From CAZBDU01 sp964490725 (GTDB lineage Bacteria; Spirochaetota; Spirochaetia; SZUA-6; DRHE01): a DNA stretch of 58,820 bases. Positions 42,045 to 50,158 of this stretch are shown piece by piece. The stretch lies in the NCBI GenBank assembly GCA_964490725.1, contig CAZBDU010000025.1, positions 1-58,820 of the forward strand, given 5' to 3'. A program made the translations under genes and the position numbers. The notes under the pieces are model-generated. The model was not told where the DNA came from. It ran no database searches and saw nothing but the letters and a program-made list of their open reading frames with translations. Position 1 is the first letter of the stretch. Each line of letters begins with the position of its first letter.

Positions 42045-43571
42045 ATGAGCAGCAACGCAACGACGGAGGCGAAAGGGTGGGTGGTCTACCCTGTCGGCAG
42101 CCGTCCCAAGATGGGGCTGGCCATCCTCCTGGGGATCCAGCAGTACCTGACGATGTTCGGGGCCACCGTGCTGATCCCCTTCATCGTCGGCGGGGCGATG
42201 CAGCTTCCCCAGGAGCAGCTGGCCCTGCTGATCGCTACGATGTTCTTTGTCTCCGGGATCACGACGCTGATCCAGCAGTCTCCGATCGGCAACCGGCTTC
42301 CCATCGTGCAGGGTGGCACCTTCTCCTTCCTGGGGCCAATGTTCGCCATCGTGGGGATGGTGAGCGCGCAGAACCTGGGCTGGCACGTGGCCATCCAGCA
42401 GGTGAGCGCGGCGGTCATGTTCGCCTCGGTCATTGAGATCGTCCTGGGCTACACCGGGCTCATGGGCTACGTGAAGCGCGCCATCAGCCCGATCGCCATC
42501 GGGCCCACCATCGCCATGATCGGGCTGGCCCTCTACGGGATCGGCGCTCCCTGGATGGCCGGCAACTGGGTGGTGTCCCTGATCACCCTGGTCGCCCTGG
42601 TGGTCTACTCCCAGGTGCTGTCCCGCAAGAGCCGGGCCTTCCTGCTCTTCCCGGTGTTGCTGGCCATCATCACCGGCTGGCTGGCGGCCATCATCGGCAC
42701 CTACGCCGGGTGGATCCCCGAGGGCAACGCCGCCAACGTGACCGGAAAGTTCGGCCTCATCGCGGCCGCTCCCTGGTTCTCCCTGCGCCCCGCGGTGCCC
42801 TTCAAGTGGGGCTTCCCCGAGCTCAACAGCATCACCCTGGCGGGGGCGGTAGGAATGATCGCCGGCTACATCGCCTCCATGATCGAGTCCATCGGTGACT
42901 ACTACTCCTGCGCCCGCATCTCCGAGGCCCCGGTGCCCACCGCGAAGATGATCTCCCGCGGCCTGGGCGCCGAAGGTCTGGGCTGCCTGATCGCCAGCCT
43001 CTTCCAGACCTGCAACGGTACGACCTCCTACTCGGAGAACATCGGCGCCATCGGCCTGACCCGCGTGGCCAGCCGCCGGGTGATCCGGGCCGGTGCGGTG
43101 GTGATGCTGATCCTGCCCCTGTTCGGCAAGTTCGGCGCCACCCTGGCTACCATGCCGCAGCCGGTGGTGGGCTCCATGTTCGTGGGGCTGTTCGGCCTGA
43201 TCGCCGCGGTCGGGCTCTCCAACCTGCAGTTCGTCAACCTCAACAACGCCCGCAACCTGTTCATCATCGGCATCGCCTTCTTCGCGGGCCTGAGCTTCCC
43301 GGCGCACTTCAACGCCAGCCCCATCAACTGGGCGGAGTCCGGCAAGTTCGCCGAGACCGTCGGCAACATCCTGCAGACCCTGCTTACCACCGGGATGGCG
43401 GTGACCGGTATCCTGGCGATCTTCCTGGACAACGTGCTTCCCGGCGCCACCCGTGAAGAGCGCGGCCTGGCGGTTTGGGAGTCTGAAGCCACGGACGAGG
43501 CCTGGGTGAGGGCAGAGGCGGAATGGAAGAAGATGGCCGTGGGCGAGGAGCGCAAGGTCGTCATCGAGTAG
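42045..43571 (+). CDS. NCS2-family nucleobase permease (uracil/xanthine type)
   Basis: 508 residues with ~12-14 membrane segments; GGAGG precedes the ATG. NCS2 features: LGIQQYLTMFGATVLIPFIV near 25-44, GNRLPIVQGGTFSFLGPMFA near 84 and GLGAEGLGCLIASLFQTCNG near 306-325, where the QTCNGTTSYSENIG stretch is the family signature. It is an ion-driven symporter of uracil, xanthine or a related base. It follows the amidohydrolase after 96 bases in the same direction, and the pair ends at a strong hairpin. Confidence 0.93.
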   Translation: MSSNATTEAKGWVVYPVGSRPKMGLAILLGIQQYLTMFGATVLIPFIVGGAMQLPQEQLALLIATMFFVSGITTLIQQSPIGNRLPIVQGGTFSFLGPMFAIVGMVSAQNLGWHVAIQQVSAAVMFASVIEIVLGYTGLMGYVKRAISPIAIGPTIAMIGLALYGIGAPWMAGNWVVSLITLVALVVYSQVLSRKSRAFLLFPVLLAIITGWLAAIIGTYAGWIPEGNAANVTGKFGLIAAAPWFSLRPAVPFKWGFPELNSITLAGAVGMIAGYIASMIESIGDYYSCARISEAPVPTAKMISRGLGAEGLGCLIASLFQTCNGTTSYSENIGAIGLTRVASRRVIRAGAVVMLILPLFGKFGATLATMPQPVVGSMFVGLFGLIAAVGLSNLQFVNLNNARNLFIIGIAFFAGLSFPAHFNASPINWAESGKFAETVGNILQTLLTTGMAVTGILAIFLDNVLPGATREERGLAVWESEATDEAWVRAEAEWKKMAVGEERKVVIE

Positions 43572-43593
43572 AACGGCTGCAACGTGGCCGGCG

Positions 43594-43626
43594 GGACATG
43601 GGACGGGGCCGCCCCGTCCCATGTCC
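43594..43626 (+). terminator. strong hairpin ending the amidohydrolase/permease operon
   Basis: A 15-bp perfect stem (43594-43608 with 43612-43626), loop CCG, followed by GTTT. Short T run, but the stem is very stable. Confidence 0.7.
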
Positions 43627-43670
43627 GTTTCCATCCGTCCACGCCGTCCATCCGTGAGGGTCCACACGCC

Positions 43671-44048
43671 GTGAAAGCCCCGGTGCGCACCGTCCTTTAC
43701 GTCCTCCTGGCGGCTCTGTGCCTGCTGACCTTCTACGGCATCTTCAACGCCGGCAACCCCAACTCGCTGTTCAGGCTGGTGGTCCCCGATCCGGCCTACG
43801 ACGTGGCGGTCACCGTGGGCCTGGGCGTGGCGGTGGGGGCGCTGGTGGTGGCCCTGACCGCCTCCCGGCAGAACAGCCTCACCAATCTGCTGGACCTGAA
43901 CCGCCGCTACATCCTGGAGCTGCGAGCCAAGGGACGAACCGACGAGCAGATCGCGGAGTCCTTCCTGGAGGAGCTGGGCAGCCGCGCCGGCGTCCTGCAT
44001 ACTCTTGCAAAGCGGCGGGTTTTGCGCTACCTTTCCAAGTTGTCATGA
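43671..44048 (+). CDS. small two-helix membrane protein, unknown
   Basis: 125 residues from a GTG at 43671, chosen as the first start after the terminator hairpin that precedes a hydrophobic helix; the ribosome site is weak. Two membrane segments (VRTVLYVLLAALCLLTFYGI and VTVGLGVAVGALVVALTA) flank a short loop, then a basic, helical cytoplasmic tail (NLLDLNRRYILELRAKGRTD) with a degenerate repeat-like FLEELG. The ATG of the next gene overlaps its stop, so the two are a pair. No family recognised. Confidence 0.65.
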   Translation: MKAPVRTVLYVLLAALCLLTFYGIFNAGNPNSLFRLVVPDPAYDVAVTVGLGVAVGALVVALTASRQNSLTNLLDLNRRYILELRAKGRTDEQIAESFLEELGSRAGVLHTLAKRRVLRYLSKLS

Positions 44049-44542
44049 ACGTCCTGCAGGGGCTCACCAACCCGAACTACCTGATCTTCGCGCTGCTGTT
44101 CATCGGTGTGATCTTCTACCTGGCCTTCATGCGACAGCGCGAATCCAGCCGCATCACCAGGAAGTTCGGGCAGGAGGAGATCGTCATCACCAGCTTCGGA
44201 GTGAACTACTACGGGCTGGAATCGGAGCCCGGAGGACCGCTGCGCAGCGCCGGCGCCCTGGTGCTGCTCCGGGAGGGCCTCTACTACCGGGCCCGCTTCA
44301 CCAGCCGGGAGCTGTTCATTCCCGGCTCGGCCATCACCTACATCGGCGTCTCCGGCACGCACAAGGGCAAGGCCCTGCATCAGCAGGTGGTGGTGATCCA
44401 GTTCCTGAACCCCGAGGGGCGCGAGGAGCGTGCGGCCTTCCGCATGCCCTACCCCGCACAGTGGGTGGCGGCCATCAAGGCGAACCTGCTGGAGAAGAGA
44501 CCCCGCCGCAGCGGCCGCAAGAGCAACAAGGGCCCCCGCTGA
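44045..44542 (+). CDS. membrane-anchored protein with a PH/GRAM-like domain, unknown
   Basis: 165 residues. One N-terminal membrane helix (LIFALLFIGVIFYLAFM) is followed by a beta-rich domain of ~110 residues (IVITSFGVNYYGLESEPGG, LYYRARFTSRELFIPGSAIT) that looks like a PH or GRAM-type barrel, and a strongly basic tail (RPRRSGRKSNKGPR). Probably inner-membrane with the domain in the cytoplasm. Co-translated with the preceding two-helix protein by an ATGA overlap. Not assigned to a known family. Confidence 0.65.
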   Translation: MNVLQGLTNPNYLIFALLFIGVIFYLAFMRQRESSRITRKFGQEEIVITSFGVNYYGLESEPGGPLRSAGALVLLREGLYYRARFTSRELFIPGSAITYIGVSGTHKGKALHQQVVVIQFLNPEGREERAAFRMPYPAQWVAAIKANLLEKRPRRSGRKSNKGPR

Positions 44543-44603
44543 GGGCAGGCGGCGAACGCGTTCTGGTTCCAGGCCGGTGCGGGTCCGCCGGTCCATGCTT
44601 CGT

Positions 44604-44620
44604 TTCAATTGGAATTTGAA
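44604..44620. promoter_or_regulatory. TTCAA-N7-TTGAA operator, copy 3
   Basis: TTCAATTGGAATTTGAA, preceded by a T, ends 7 bases before the -35 box of the decarboxylase promoter. The position, centred about 50 bases before the predicted start, suits activation or upstream repression. Confidence 0.6.
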
Positions 44621-44627
44621 AATATGT

Positions 44628-44656
44628 TTGACACTTATCGGGCCAGCCCCTATACT
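44628..44656 (+). promoter_or_regulatory. strong promoter of the decarboxylase operon
   Basis: Consensus TTGACA (44628-44633), 17-base spacer, TATACT (44651-44656): the best sigma70 match in the window. Predicted start near 44663, a leader of ~30 bases. Confidence 0.8.
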
Positions 44657-44693
44657 GGGCTAAATCTTATTGTCTGACATTTCGGATGCGGTG

Positions 44694-46244
44694 ATGACCA
44701 ATCGGGAAGCGTTGGAGCGTTACAGGGAGAACCGGGCACGGATGCTGGCCGGCGGCGGGGAGAAGCGGATCGCCGGCCAGCATGAGAAGGGCAAGCTCAC
44801 CGCGCGGGAGCGGCTGGAGCTGCTCCTGGACAAGGGCTCGCTGATCGAGCACCAGCCCTACGTGACCGTCCGTGCTACCGACTTCGGCCTGGCCGAGAGG
44901 AAGCACTTCGGGGATGGAGTGGTGAGCGGCACCGGCAAGGTAGGCGGCCAGCAGGTCTTCCTGTTCTCCCAGGACTTCACGGTCCTGGGCGGCTCCCTGG
45001 GGGAGATGCACGCCGAGCGCATCGTGGAGGCCCAGCTGCTGGCGCTGAAGAACGGCTGTCCGTTCATCCAGATCAACGACTCCGGGGGCGCGCGCATTCA
45101 GGAGGGAACTCTGAGCCTGAACGGCTACGCTCGCATCTTTCGCGCCAACACCCTGTCCTCGGGTGTGATCCCTCAGTTCTCCGTGATCCTGGGCCCCTGT
45201 GCCGGGGGGGCGGTGTACTCCCCGGCCATCACGGATTTCATACTCATGGTGGACGGGGTGAGCAACATGTATATCACCGGTCCGGACGTCATCCGCGCCG
45301 TCACCGGTGAGGAGATCAGCCACGACGAGCTGGGCGGGGCCCAGGCCCATTGCCAGAGAAGCGGCAACGCCCACTTCCGCTTCGCCACCGAGCAGGAGTG
45401 CATGGCCTTCCTGCGGCAGCTTCTTTCCTACCTGCCCGCCAACAACCGGGAGCTGCCCCCGGTTGCCGAGAGCGGCGATTCCGCCGACCGCCAGACCCCG
45501 GAGCTGGAGGAGCTGCTTCCGGAGGACCCCAAGCGTCCCTACGACGTGCGGGAAGTCATCGCTGCGGTCTGCGACCGCGACAGCTTTCTGGAGGTGCAGG
45601 CGGAGTTCGCGCCCAACGTGGTGGTGGGCTTCGCCAGGCTGAACGGCAGGACCGTGGGCATGTTCGCCAACCAGCCCCGCTTCTACGCCGCGGCGCTGGA
45701 CATCAACTCCTCCGACAAGGCCGCCCGTTTCATCCGCTTCTGCGACTGCTTCAACATCCCGGTGGTCAGCCTGGTGGATGTGCCCGGGTTCCTGCCGGGG
45801 GTGGCCCAGGAGCACGGCGGGATCATCCGCCACGGCGCCAAGGTCCTCTACGCCATCGCGGAGGCCACGGTTCCCAAGCTTTCGCTGATCCTGCGAAAGG
45901 CTTACGGCGGGGCCTTCATCGCCATGTCCTCCAAGGCCCTGGGCTACGACCGGGTGCTGGCGCTGCCCACGGCGGAGATCGCCGTGATGGGCGCCGAGGG
46001 GGCGGCGAACGTCATCTTCCGCAAGGAGATCCAGGCCGCGGAGGATCCGGAGGCCGTGCGGGCGCAGAAGATCGCCGGGTTCCGGCAGACGGTGATGAAC
46101 CCCTTCACCGCCGCCGGCTACGGGTACGTGGACGACATCGTGGAGCCGCGTTTCGCCCGCATCGAGCTCATCCGCTCCCTGGAGATGAACATCCGCAAGC
46201 GGGAGAACCGGCCCACCAAGAAGCACGGGAACATCCCGCTCTGA
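44694..46244 (+). CDS. acyl-CoA carboxyltransferase, methylmalonyl-CoA decarboxylase alpha-type (MmdA-like)
   Basis: 516 residues from the ATG at 44694; a TTG at 44670 is in frame but almost at the transcription start. Carboxyltransferase features: GGGEKRIAGQHEKGKLTARE near 22, DSGGARIQEG near 127, GPCAGGAVYSPAITDF near 166, DVPGFLPGVAQEHGGIIRHG near 356 and RKAYGGAFIAMSSKALG near 395. It takes the carboxyl group from an acyl-CoA and puts it on the biotin of the carrier at 46589. With the three genes that follow it makes a membrane decarboxylase and not an ATP-driven carboxylase, since no biotin carboxylase gene is present. Substrate could be methylmalonyl-CoA, malonyl-CoA or glutaconyl-CoA. 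Confidence 0.9.
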   Translation: MTNREALERYRENRARMLAGGGEKRIAGQHEKGKLTARERLELLLDKGSLIEHQPYVTVRATDFGLAERKHFGDGVVSGTGKVGGQQVFLFSQDFTVLGGSLGEMHAERIVEAQLLALKNGCPFIQINDSGGARIQEGTLSLNGYARIFRANTLSSGVIPQFSVILGPCAGGAVYSPAITDFILMVDGVSNMYITGPDVIRAVTGEEISHDELGGAQAHCQRSGNAHFRFATEQECMAFLRQLLSYLPANNRELPPVAESGDSADRQTPELEELLPEDPKRPYDVREVIAAVCDRDSFLEVQAEFAPNVVVGFARLNGRTVGMFANQPRFYAAALDINSSDKAARFIRFCDCFNIPVVSLVDVPGFLPGVAQEHGGIIRHGAKVLYAIAEATVPKLSLILRKAYGGAFIAMSSKALGYDRVLALPTAEIAVMGAEGAANVIFRKEIQAAEDPEAVRAQKIAGFRQTVMNPFTAAGYGYVDDIVEPRFARIELIRSLEMNIRKRENRPTKKHGNIPL

Positions 46245-46256
46245 CGGGGGAGCTTC

Positions 46257-46592
46257 ATGATCGAGCGTTTCTCCTACAGCGTGTTCAGTACCGTCCTGGG
46301 GATGGCCGTGGTGTTTATGGCCCTCGCCGTGCTGTCCCTTCTGATGGTGGCCCTGAAACGCGCCTTCGGGCGAACCGGGGCCCGGGCTCGGGCAGCCGGG
46401 AAGCCGCCCGCAGGGGGGCAGGCGGCCGCCACGCCTCCCCGCTGGCTGCCGGCGGCCGTGGCCGCCTACCTGGCGCTGCTGGAGGCGGAGCGCTATCCCC
46501 TGGGAGGAGGGAGCGCCGAGGTGTGGAAGCCGGACATCACGCACTACGACCCGTGGCTGGCCGGTCCGCCCAACCGGGGAGTGGGAATATGA
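46257..46592 (+). CDS. small membrane subunit of Na+ pumping decarboxylase (MmdD/OadG-like)
   Basis: 111 residues. One N-terminal membrane helix (SVFSTVLGMAVVFMALAVLSLLMV without break) and an Ala/Pro/Gly-rich linker, then a short C-terminal segment ending near WLAGPPNRGVGI. This is the layout of OadG/MmdD subunits, which hold the carboxyltransferase and the membrane pump together. It is 12 bases after the carboxyltransferase gene and overlaps the biotin carrier start (ATGA). Sequence conservation of this family is low, so the call leans on position. Confidence 0.8.
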   Translation: MIERFSYSVFSTVLGMAVVFMALAVLSLLMVALKRAFGRTGARARAAGKPPAGGQAAATPPRWLPAAVAAYLALLEAERYPLGGGSAEVWKPDITHYDPWLAGPPNRGVGI

Positions 46593-47044
46593 AGAGAACC
46601 GTGCGCTTCGAGTTCGAAGGCACCGTCTACGAGGTGGCGGTGGAGCAGCGGGGGGACCAGCTGGTGCTCAGCCGGGGGTCGGAGCGCTACACCGTGACGC
46701 TCCTGCCCACGGAGCCCGCCGGCGGGGCCAGCCAGAGCGGCCAGCCGCCCTCCGGGGTGGTGCCGGTGACGCCGCCGCCGCTGGCCCCCAACGTCCCCCC
46801 GGAGACGGAAGCCCGGCCGGCCGGCGGGGCTCCCGGGATGCTGGTGGCGCCCATGACGGGAGTGGTGAAGGAGCTGAAGGCCAGCGTGGGCCACAACGTG
46901 GAGCGAGGTCAGGTGGTGCTGATCATGGAGGCCATGAAGATGGACATCGATGTGCAGGCGCCGGTTTCCGGCGTGGTCGCGGAGGTCTCCGTGCGGCCCG
47001 GAGACACCGTGAGCGCCAAGCAGACGCTGATGATAATTCAGTGA
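46589..47044 (+). CDS. biotin carrier subunit (MmdC-like)
   Basis: 151 residues. An N-terminal segment of ~40 residues (VRFEFEGTVYEVAVEQ) is followed by a Pro/Ala/Gly-rich linker (about 42-82) and a C-terminal biotinyl domain with MEAMKMDID, Lys117 being the biotin attachment site. It shuttles the carboxyl group between the carboxyltransferase and the membrane decarboxylase. Start overlaps the preceding stop; the pump subunit follows after 28 bases. Confidence 0.92.
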   Translation: MKRTVRFEFEGTVYEVAVEQRGDQLVLSRGSERYTVTLLPTEPAGGASQSGQPPSGVVPVTPPPLAPNVPPETEARPAGGAPGMLVAPMTGVVKELKASVGHNVERGQVVLIMEAMKMDIDVQAPVSGVVAEVSVRPGDTVSAKQTLMIIQ

Positions 47045-47072
47045 GGCCACCGGGCCGCTTCAGGGAATCACC

Positions 47073-48191
47073 GTGAACGTGTGGAAACTGGTTTTCGGCT
47101 TCTTCGCCTCCACCGGATTCGCCGGCCTCACCTGGGAGAACCTGGTGATGATTGCAGTGGGCGGCCTGCTGATCTATCTGGGCATCGCCCGGAAGTACGA
47201 GCCGCTCCTGCTGGTGCCGATCGGCTTCGGCGCGGTGCTGGTCAACCTGCCGCTGTCAGGGATCCTCCAGGAAGGAGGGCTCCTGCACTACTTCTACTTC
47301 GGAATCAAGAGCGGCATCTTTCCGCCCCTCATCTTCCTGGGCATCGGAGCCATGACGGATTTCGAACCCCTTCTCGCCAAACCGCAGACCTTCCTTCTGG
47401 GGGCTGCGGCCCAGTTCGGCATCTTCGGCACACTGCTGGGCGCCAGGGCCCTGGGGTTCGTCTTCAACGAGGCGGCCTCCATCGCCATCATCGGCGGCGC
47501 CGACGGCCCCACCGCCATCTACCTGACCTCCAAGCTGGCCGATCATCTTCTGGGGCCCATCGCGGTGGCCGCCTACTCCTACATGGCATTGGTGCCCATC
47601 ATCCAGCCGCCGATCATCCGCGCCCTCACCACCTCCCGGGAGCGCGGGGTGGTGATGTCCGACGTGAAGCCCGTGTCGAAGCGGGTCAAGATCCTCTTTC
47701 CCATCCTCACCACCATCGCCGCGGCATTGCTGGTGCCGGCCTCCACGCCCCTGATCGGAATGCTGATGATGGGCAACCTCTTCCGGGAGGCCGGAGTGGT
47801 GGAGAGGCTGTCCAAGACGGCTCAGAACGAGCTGATCAACATCGTGACCATCTTCCTGGGCGTTGCGGTGGGTTCCAAGATGTCCGCCGAAGAGTTCCTG
47901 ACCGTGAACACCATCATGATCATCGGCCTGGGGCTGGCAGCCTTCGCCGTGGGCACCTCCTCCGGTGTGCTGCTGGGCAAGCTCATGTACCTGATCACCC
48001 GGGGCAGGGTAAACCCCATGATCGGCGCGGCGGGGGTTTCCGCGGTGCCCATGGCGGCGCGGGTGGTGCAGAAGGAGGGCCAGCGGGCCAACCCGGGGAA
48101 CTTCCTGCTCATGAACGCCATGGGTCCGAACGTGGCCGGTGTGATCGGCTCGGCCATTGCGGCCGGAGTCCTGTTGTCGCTGGCCGGCTGA
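47073..48191 (+). CDS. Na+-translocating decarboxylase beta subunit (MmdB/OadB/GcdB-like)
   Basis: 372 residues from a GTG; nine or so membrane helices. Family motifs: GIKSGIFPPLIFLGIGAMTD near 76, AAQFGIFGTLLGA near 112, GGADGPTAIYL near 140 with the essential aspartate, and NAMGPNVAGVIGSAIAAG near the end. It decarboxylates carboxybiotin and moves Na+ outward. With genes 44694-47044 it forms a complete decarboxylase. It ends 14 bases from the convergent peptidase gene at 48206, with no obvious terminator between them. Confidence 0.93.
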   Translation: MNVWKLVFGFFASTGFAGLTWENLVMIAVGGLLIYLGIARKYEPLLLVPIGFGAVLVNLPLSGILQEGGLLHYFYFGIKSGIFPPLIFLGIGAMTDFEPLLAKPQTFLLGAAAQFGIFGTLLGARALGFVFNEAASIAIIGGADGPTAIYLTSKLADHLLGPIAVAAYSYMALVPIIQPPIIRALTTSRERGVVMSDVKPVSKRVKILFPILTTIAAALLVPASTPLIGMLMMGNLFREAGVVERLSKTAQNELINIVTIFLGVAVGSKMSAEEFLTVNTIMIIGLGLAAFAVGTSSGVLLGKLMYLITRGRVNPMIGAAGVSAVPMAARVVQKEGQRANPGNFLLMNAMGPNVAGVIGSAIAAGVLLSLAG

Positions 48192-48205
48192 ACGGGCGAG
48201 GGCGC

Positions 48206-49996
48206 TCAGGAGCCTCCGCCGGCGGCCATCCGCTCGGCTTCCTCCACCAGCTGCTCGATCATCGCCAGGCCCTTGTGCCAGAAGGCCGGGTCGGTCAGGT
48301 CCACGCCCAGGGGTTTCACCAGCGCCTCCGGCCAGTCCGACCCCCCCGCCTCCAGGAGCCGCAGATACAGCTCGGAGAAACCCTGCCCCACCTCCCGATA
48401 GCGAGCGTAGAGGGCCAGCACCAGCAGCTCCCCGAAGGCGTAGGCGTACACGTAGCCCGGTGCGTGCAGGAAGTGGGGAACGTAGCTCCACCACAGAGCG
48501 TAGCCGTCCGTCAACCTCACCGAGCCGCGGAACATCGCCCGCTGGGTGTCCATCCACAGCTCCCCCATGTGCTCGGCCGAAAGCTCCCCCTCCGAACGCC
48601 GGGCGCGGTGTACGGCGTCCTCGAAGCGGTTCATGGCGGTCTGCCGGAACACCGTGGCGAAGCTGTCCTCGATCTTCTGGACCAGGAGGGCAAGACGCGC
48701 GTCCGCCTCCTGCTCCCGGCTCATCATCTCCTGGAACACCAGCATCTCTCCGAACACGGAGGCCGTCTCCGCGGTGGTGAGGGGGGTGTCGGCCACCAGG
48801 ACCCCCTGAGGCCGTGAGAGGTACTGATGGACGCCGTGGCCCATCTCGTGCGCCAGGGTCATGACGTGCCGGGGGGAGCCCTCGAAGTTCAGGAACAGGT
48901 AGGGGTGGACCGAGGGCACCGCCCCGTGGCTGTAGGCGCCCCCTCTCTTTCCCTCCCGGACCTCCGCGTCCACCCAGCGCCGCTCCAGGAACTCCGTCGC
49001 GATCTCTCCGAAGCGCTCGTGGAAGCCGCGGTAGGCCTTCAGGGCGATCTCCTGGGCCTGCTGCCAGGAGTAGCGGCGCTCTGAGGCAGGAAGCGGGGCG
49101 TAGCGGTCGTAGTCCAGAAGCTCCGGCAGCTGCAGGAGCCCCCGCTTCAGCGTGTAGAAGCGCTCCACGATGTCGTAGCGGGAGGTCACCGCTCCCACCA
49201 GCGCCTCCACCATGGCGTCGGAGATCTGGTTGTCCAGATTGCGGGCGCTGATCCACTCCGGGTAGCTGCGCATCCGGTCCTCGGAGGCCTTGTCCGCCAG
49301 CACCGTGTTGAACACATAGAGACTGCTCCGCAGCAGCTCCTGCAGCCCTGTGGTGATGGAGGCGGCCGCCTCTTGCCGAGTCTGCCGATCGGGATCGTAG
49401 AGCCTGGTGAGCACGCTCTGCTGCGGCAGGCTCTGGCCCCGGAAGCGGTAGCGGGCCGCACTGTGGATCTGGTCGAAGAACCGCACCCAGGCCGCCCGCC
49501 CGGTGACCGCCTTCTCCGCCAGGACCTTCTCCTCCGGCTCGCTCAGCAGGTGCGGCCGGTAACGCCGGGCCAGCCGCAGCCAGTGCCGGTAGTGCGCCAG
49601 GGAGGGGTGGGCCATCAGCGCCTGGGCCGCCTCCTCCGCAGCGTGCGCCCACTCCAGCTCCAGGAACAGTAGCTGCTGCTGCAGGCGCGAGCCGTGCTCC
49701 TGCACCCGCTGCAGCAGCGCCCCCCGGGCGTGGTCCTCGGTGTTGGTGGACCAGTCCAGGTAGGCGAAGGTGGACGCCTTTCCGGCCAGCTCCAGGATGC
49801 GCTCGTATTCCTGGATAAGACGGTGCATCTCTTCGGCCTGCAGGCCGGCGATGCGCCCGCGGTAGCGCGCTGCCAGCTCCTCAGCCAGGCGGCTGGATTC
49901 CTCCAGGTCCTGCTGCAGCCGCGGGTCTGCGGGAGATTCGTACAGGTCCGACAGGTCCCACCGCACTCCTGCGGCCCTGGTTTCCGCTTCAGCCAT
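48206..49996 (-). CDS. pepF: oligoendopeptidase F (M3 family metallopeptidase)
   Basis: 596 residues, standard for PepF. AAGGAG stands 9 bases before the ATG. The N-terminal helical lobe begins VRWDLSDLYESPADPRLQQD, and the zinc site is TLAHEMGHGVH near residue 380 with the third ligand in TTAETASVFGEMLV near 408. GGAYSHGAVPSVHPYLFLNF precedes the active site as usual. It cuts short peptides in the cytoplasm, probably for peptide turnover. It stands alone on the minus strand, and 49997-50158 shows no gene. Confidence 0.95.
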   Translation of the reverse strand: MAEAETRAAGVRWDLSDLYESPADPRLQQDLEESSRLAEELAARYRGRIAGLQAEEMHRLIQEYERILELAGKASTFAYLDWSTNTEDHARGALLQRVQEHGSRLQQQLLFLELEWAHAAEEAAQALMAHPSLAHYRHWLRLARRYRPHLLSEPEEKVLAEKAVTGRAAWVRFFDQIHSAARYRFRGQSLPQQSVLTRLYDPDRQTRQEAAASITTGLQELLRSSLYVFNTVLADKASEDRMRSYPEWISARNLDNQISDAMVEALVGAVTSRYDIVERFYTLKRGLLQLPELLDYDRYAPLPASERRYSWQQAQEIALKAYRGFHERFGEIATEFLERRWVDAEVREGKRGGAYSHGAVPSVHPYLFLNFEGSPRHVMTLAHEMGHGVHQYLSRPQGVLVADTPLTTAETASVFGEMLVFQEMMSREQEADARLALLVQKIEDSFATVFRQTAMNRFEDAVHRARRSEGELSAEHMGELWMDTQRAMFRGSVRLTDGYALWWSYVPHFLHAPGYVYAYAFGELLVLALYARYREVGQGFSELYLRLLEAGGSDWPEALVKPLGVDLTDPAFWHKGLAMIEQLVEEAERMAAGGGS

Positions 49997-50158
49997 CGCT
50001 CTGGTCTCCTTGCAGGGGCTGCCGGCGCCCGCGGCGCTTGCGGAGGCCGCGGCGGCCCGACGCCGCCCCGGGTCTGCCCTCAGAAGATACAGCCGGCGGC
50101 CGGGGCGGGCAAACGGCTCAACGCGGTGGAGCGCGGCGGCGAAGCGTTGCGGGGCTGG

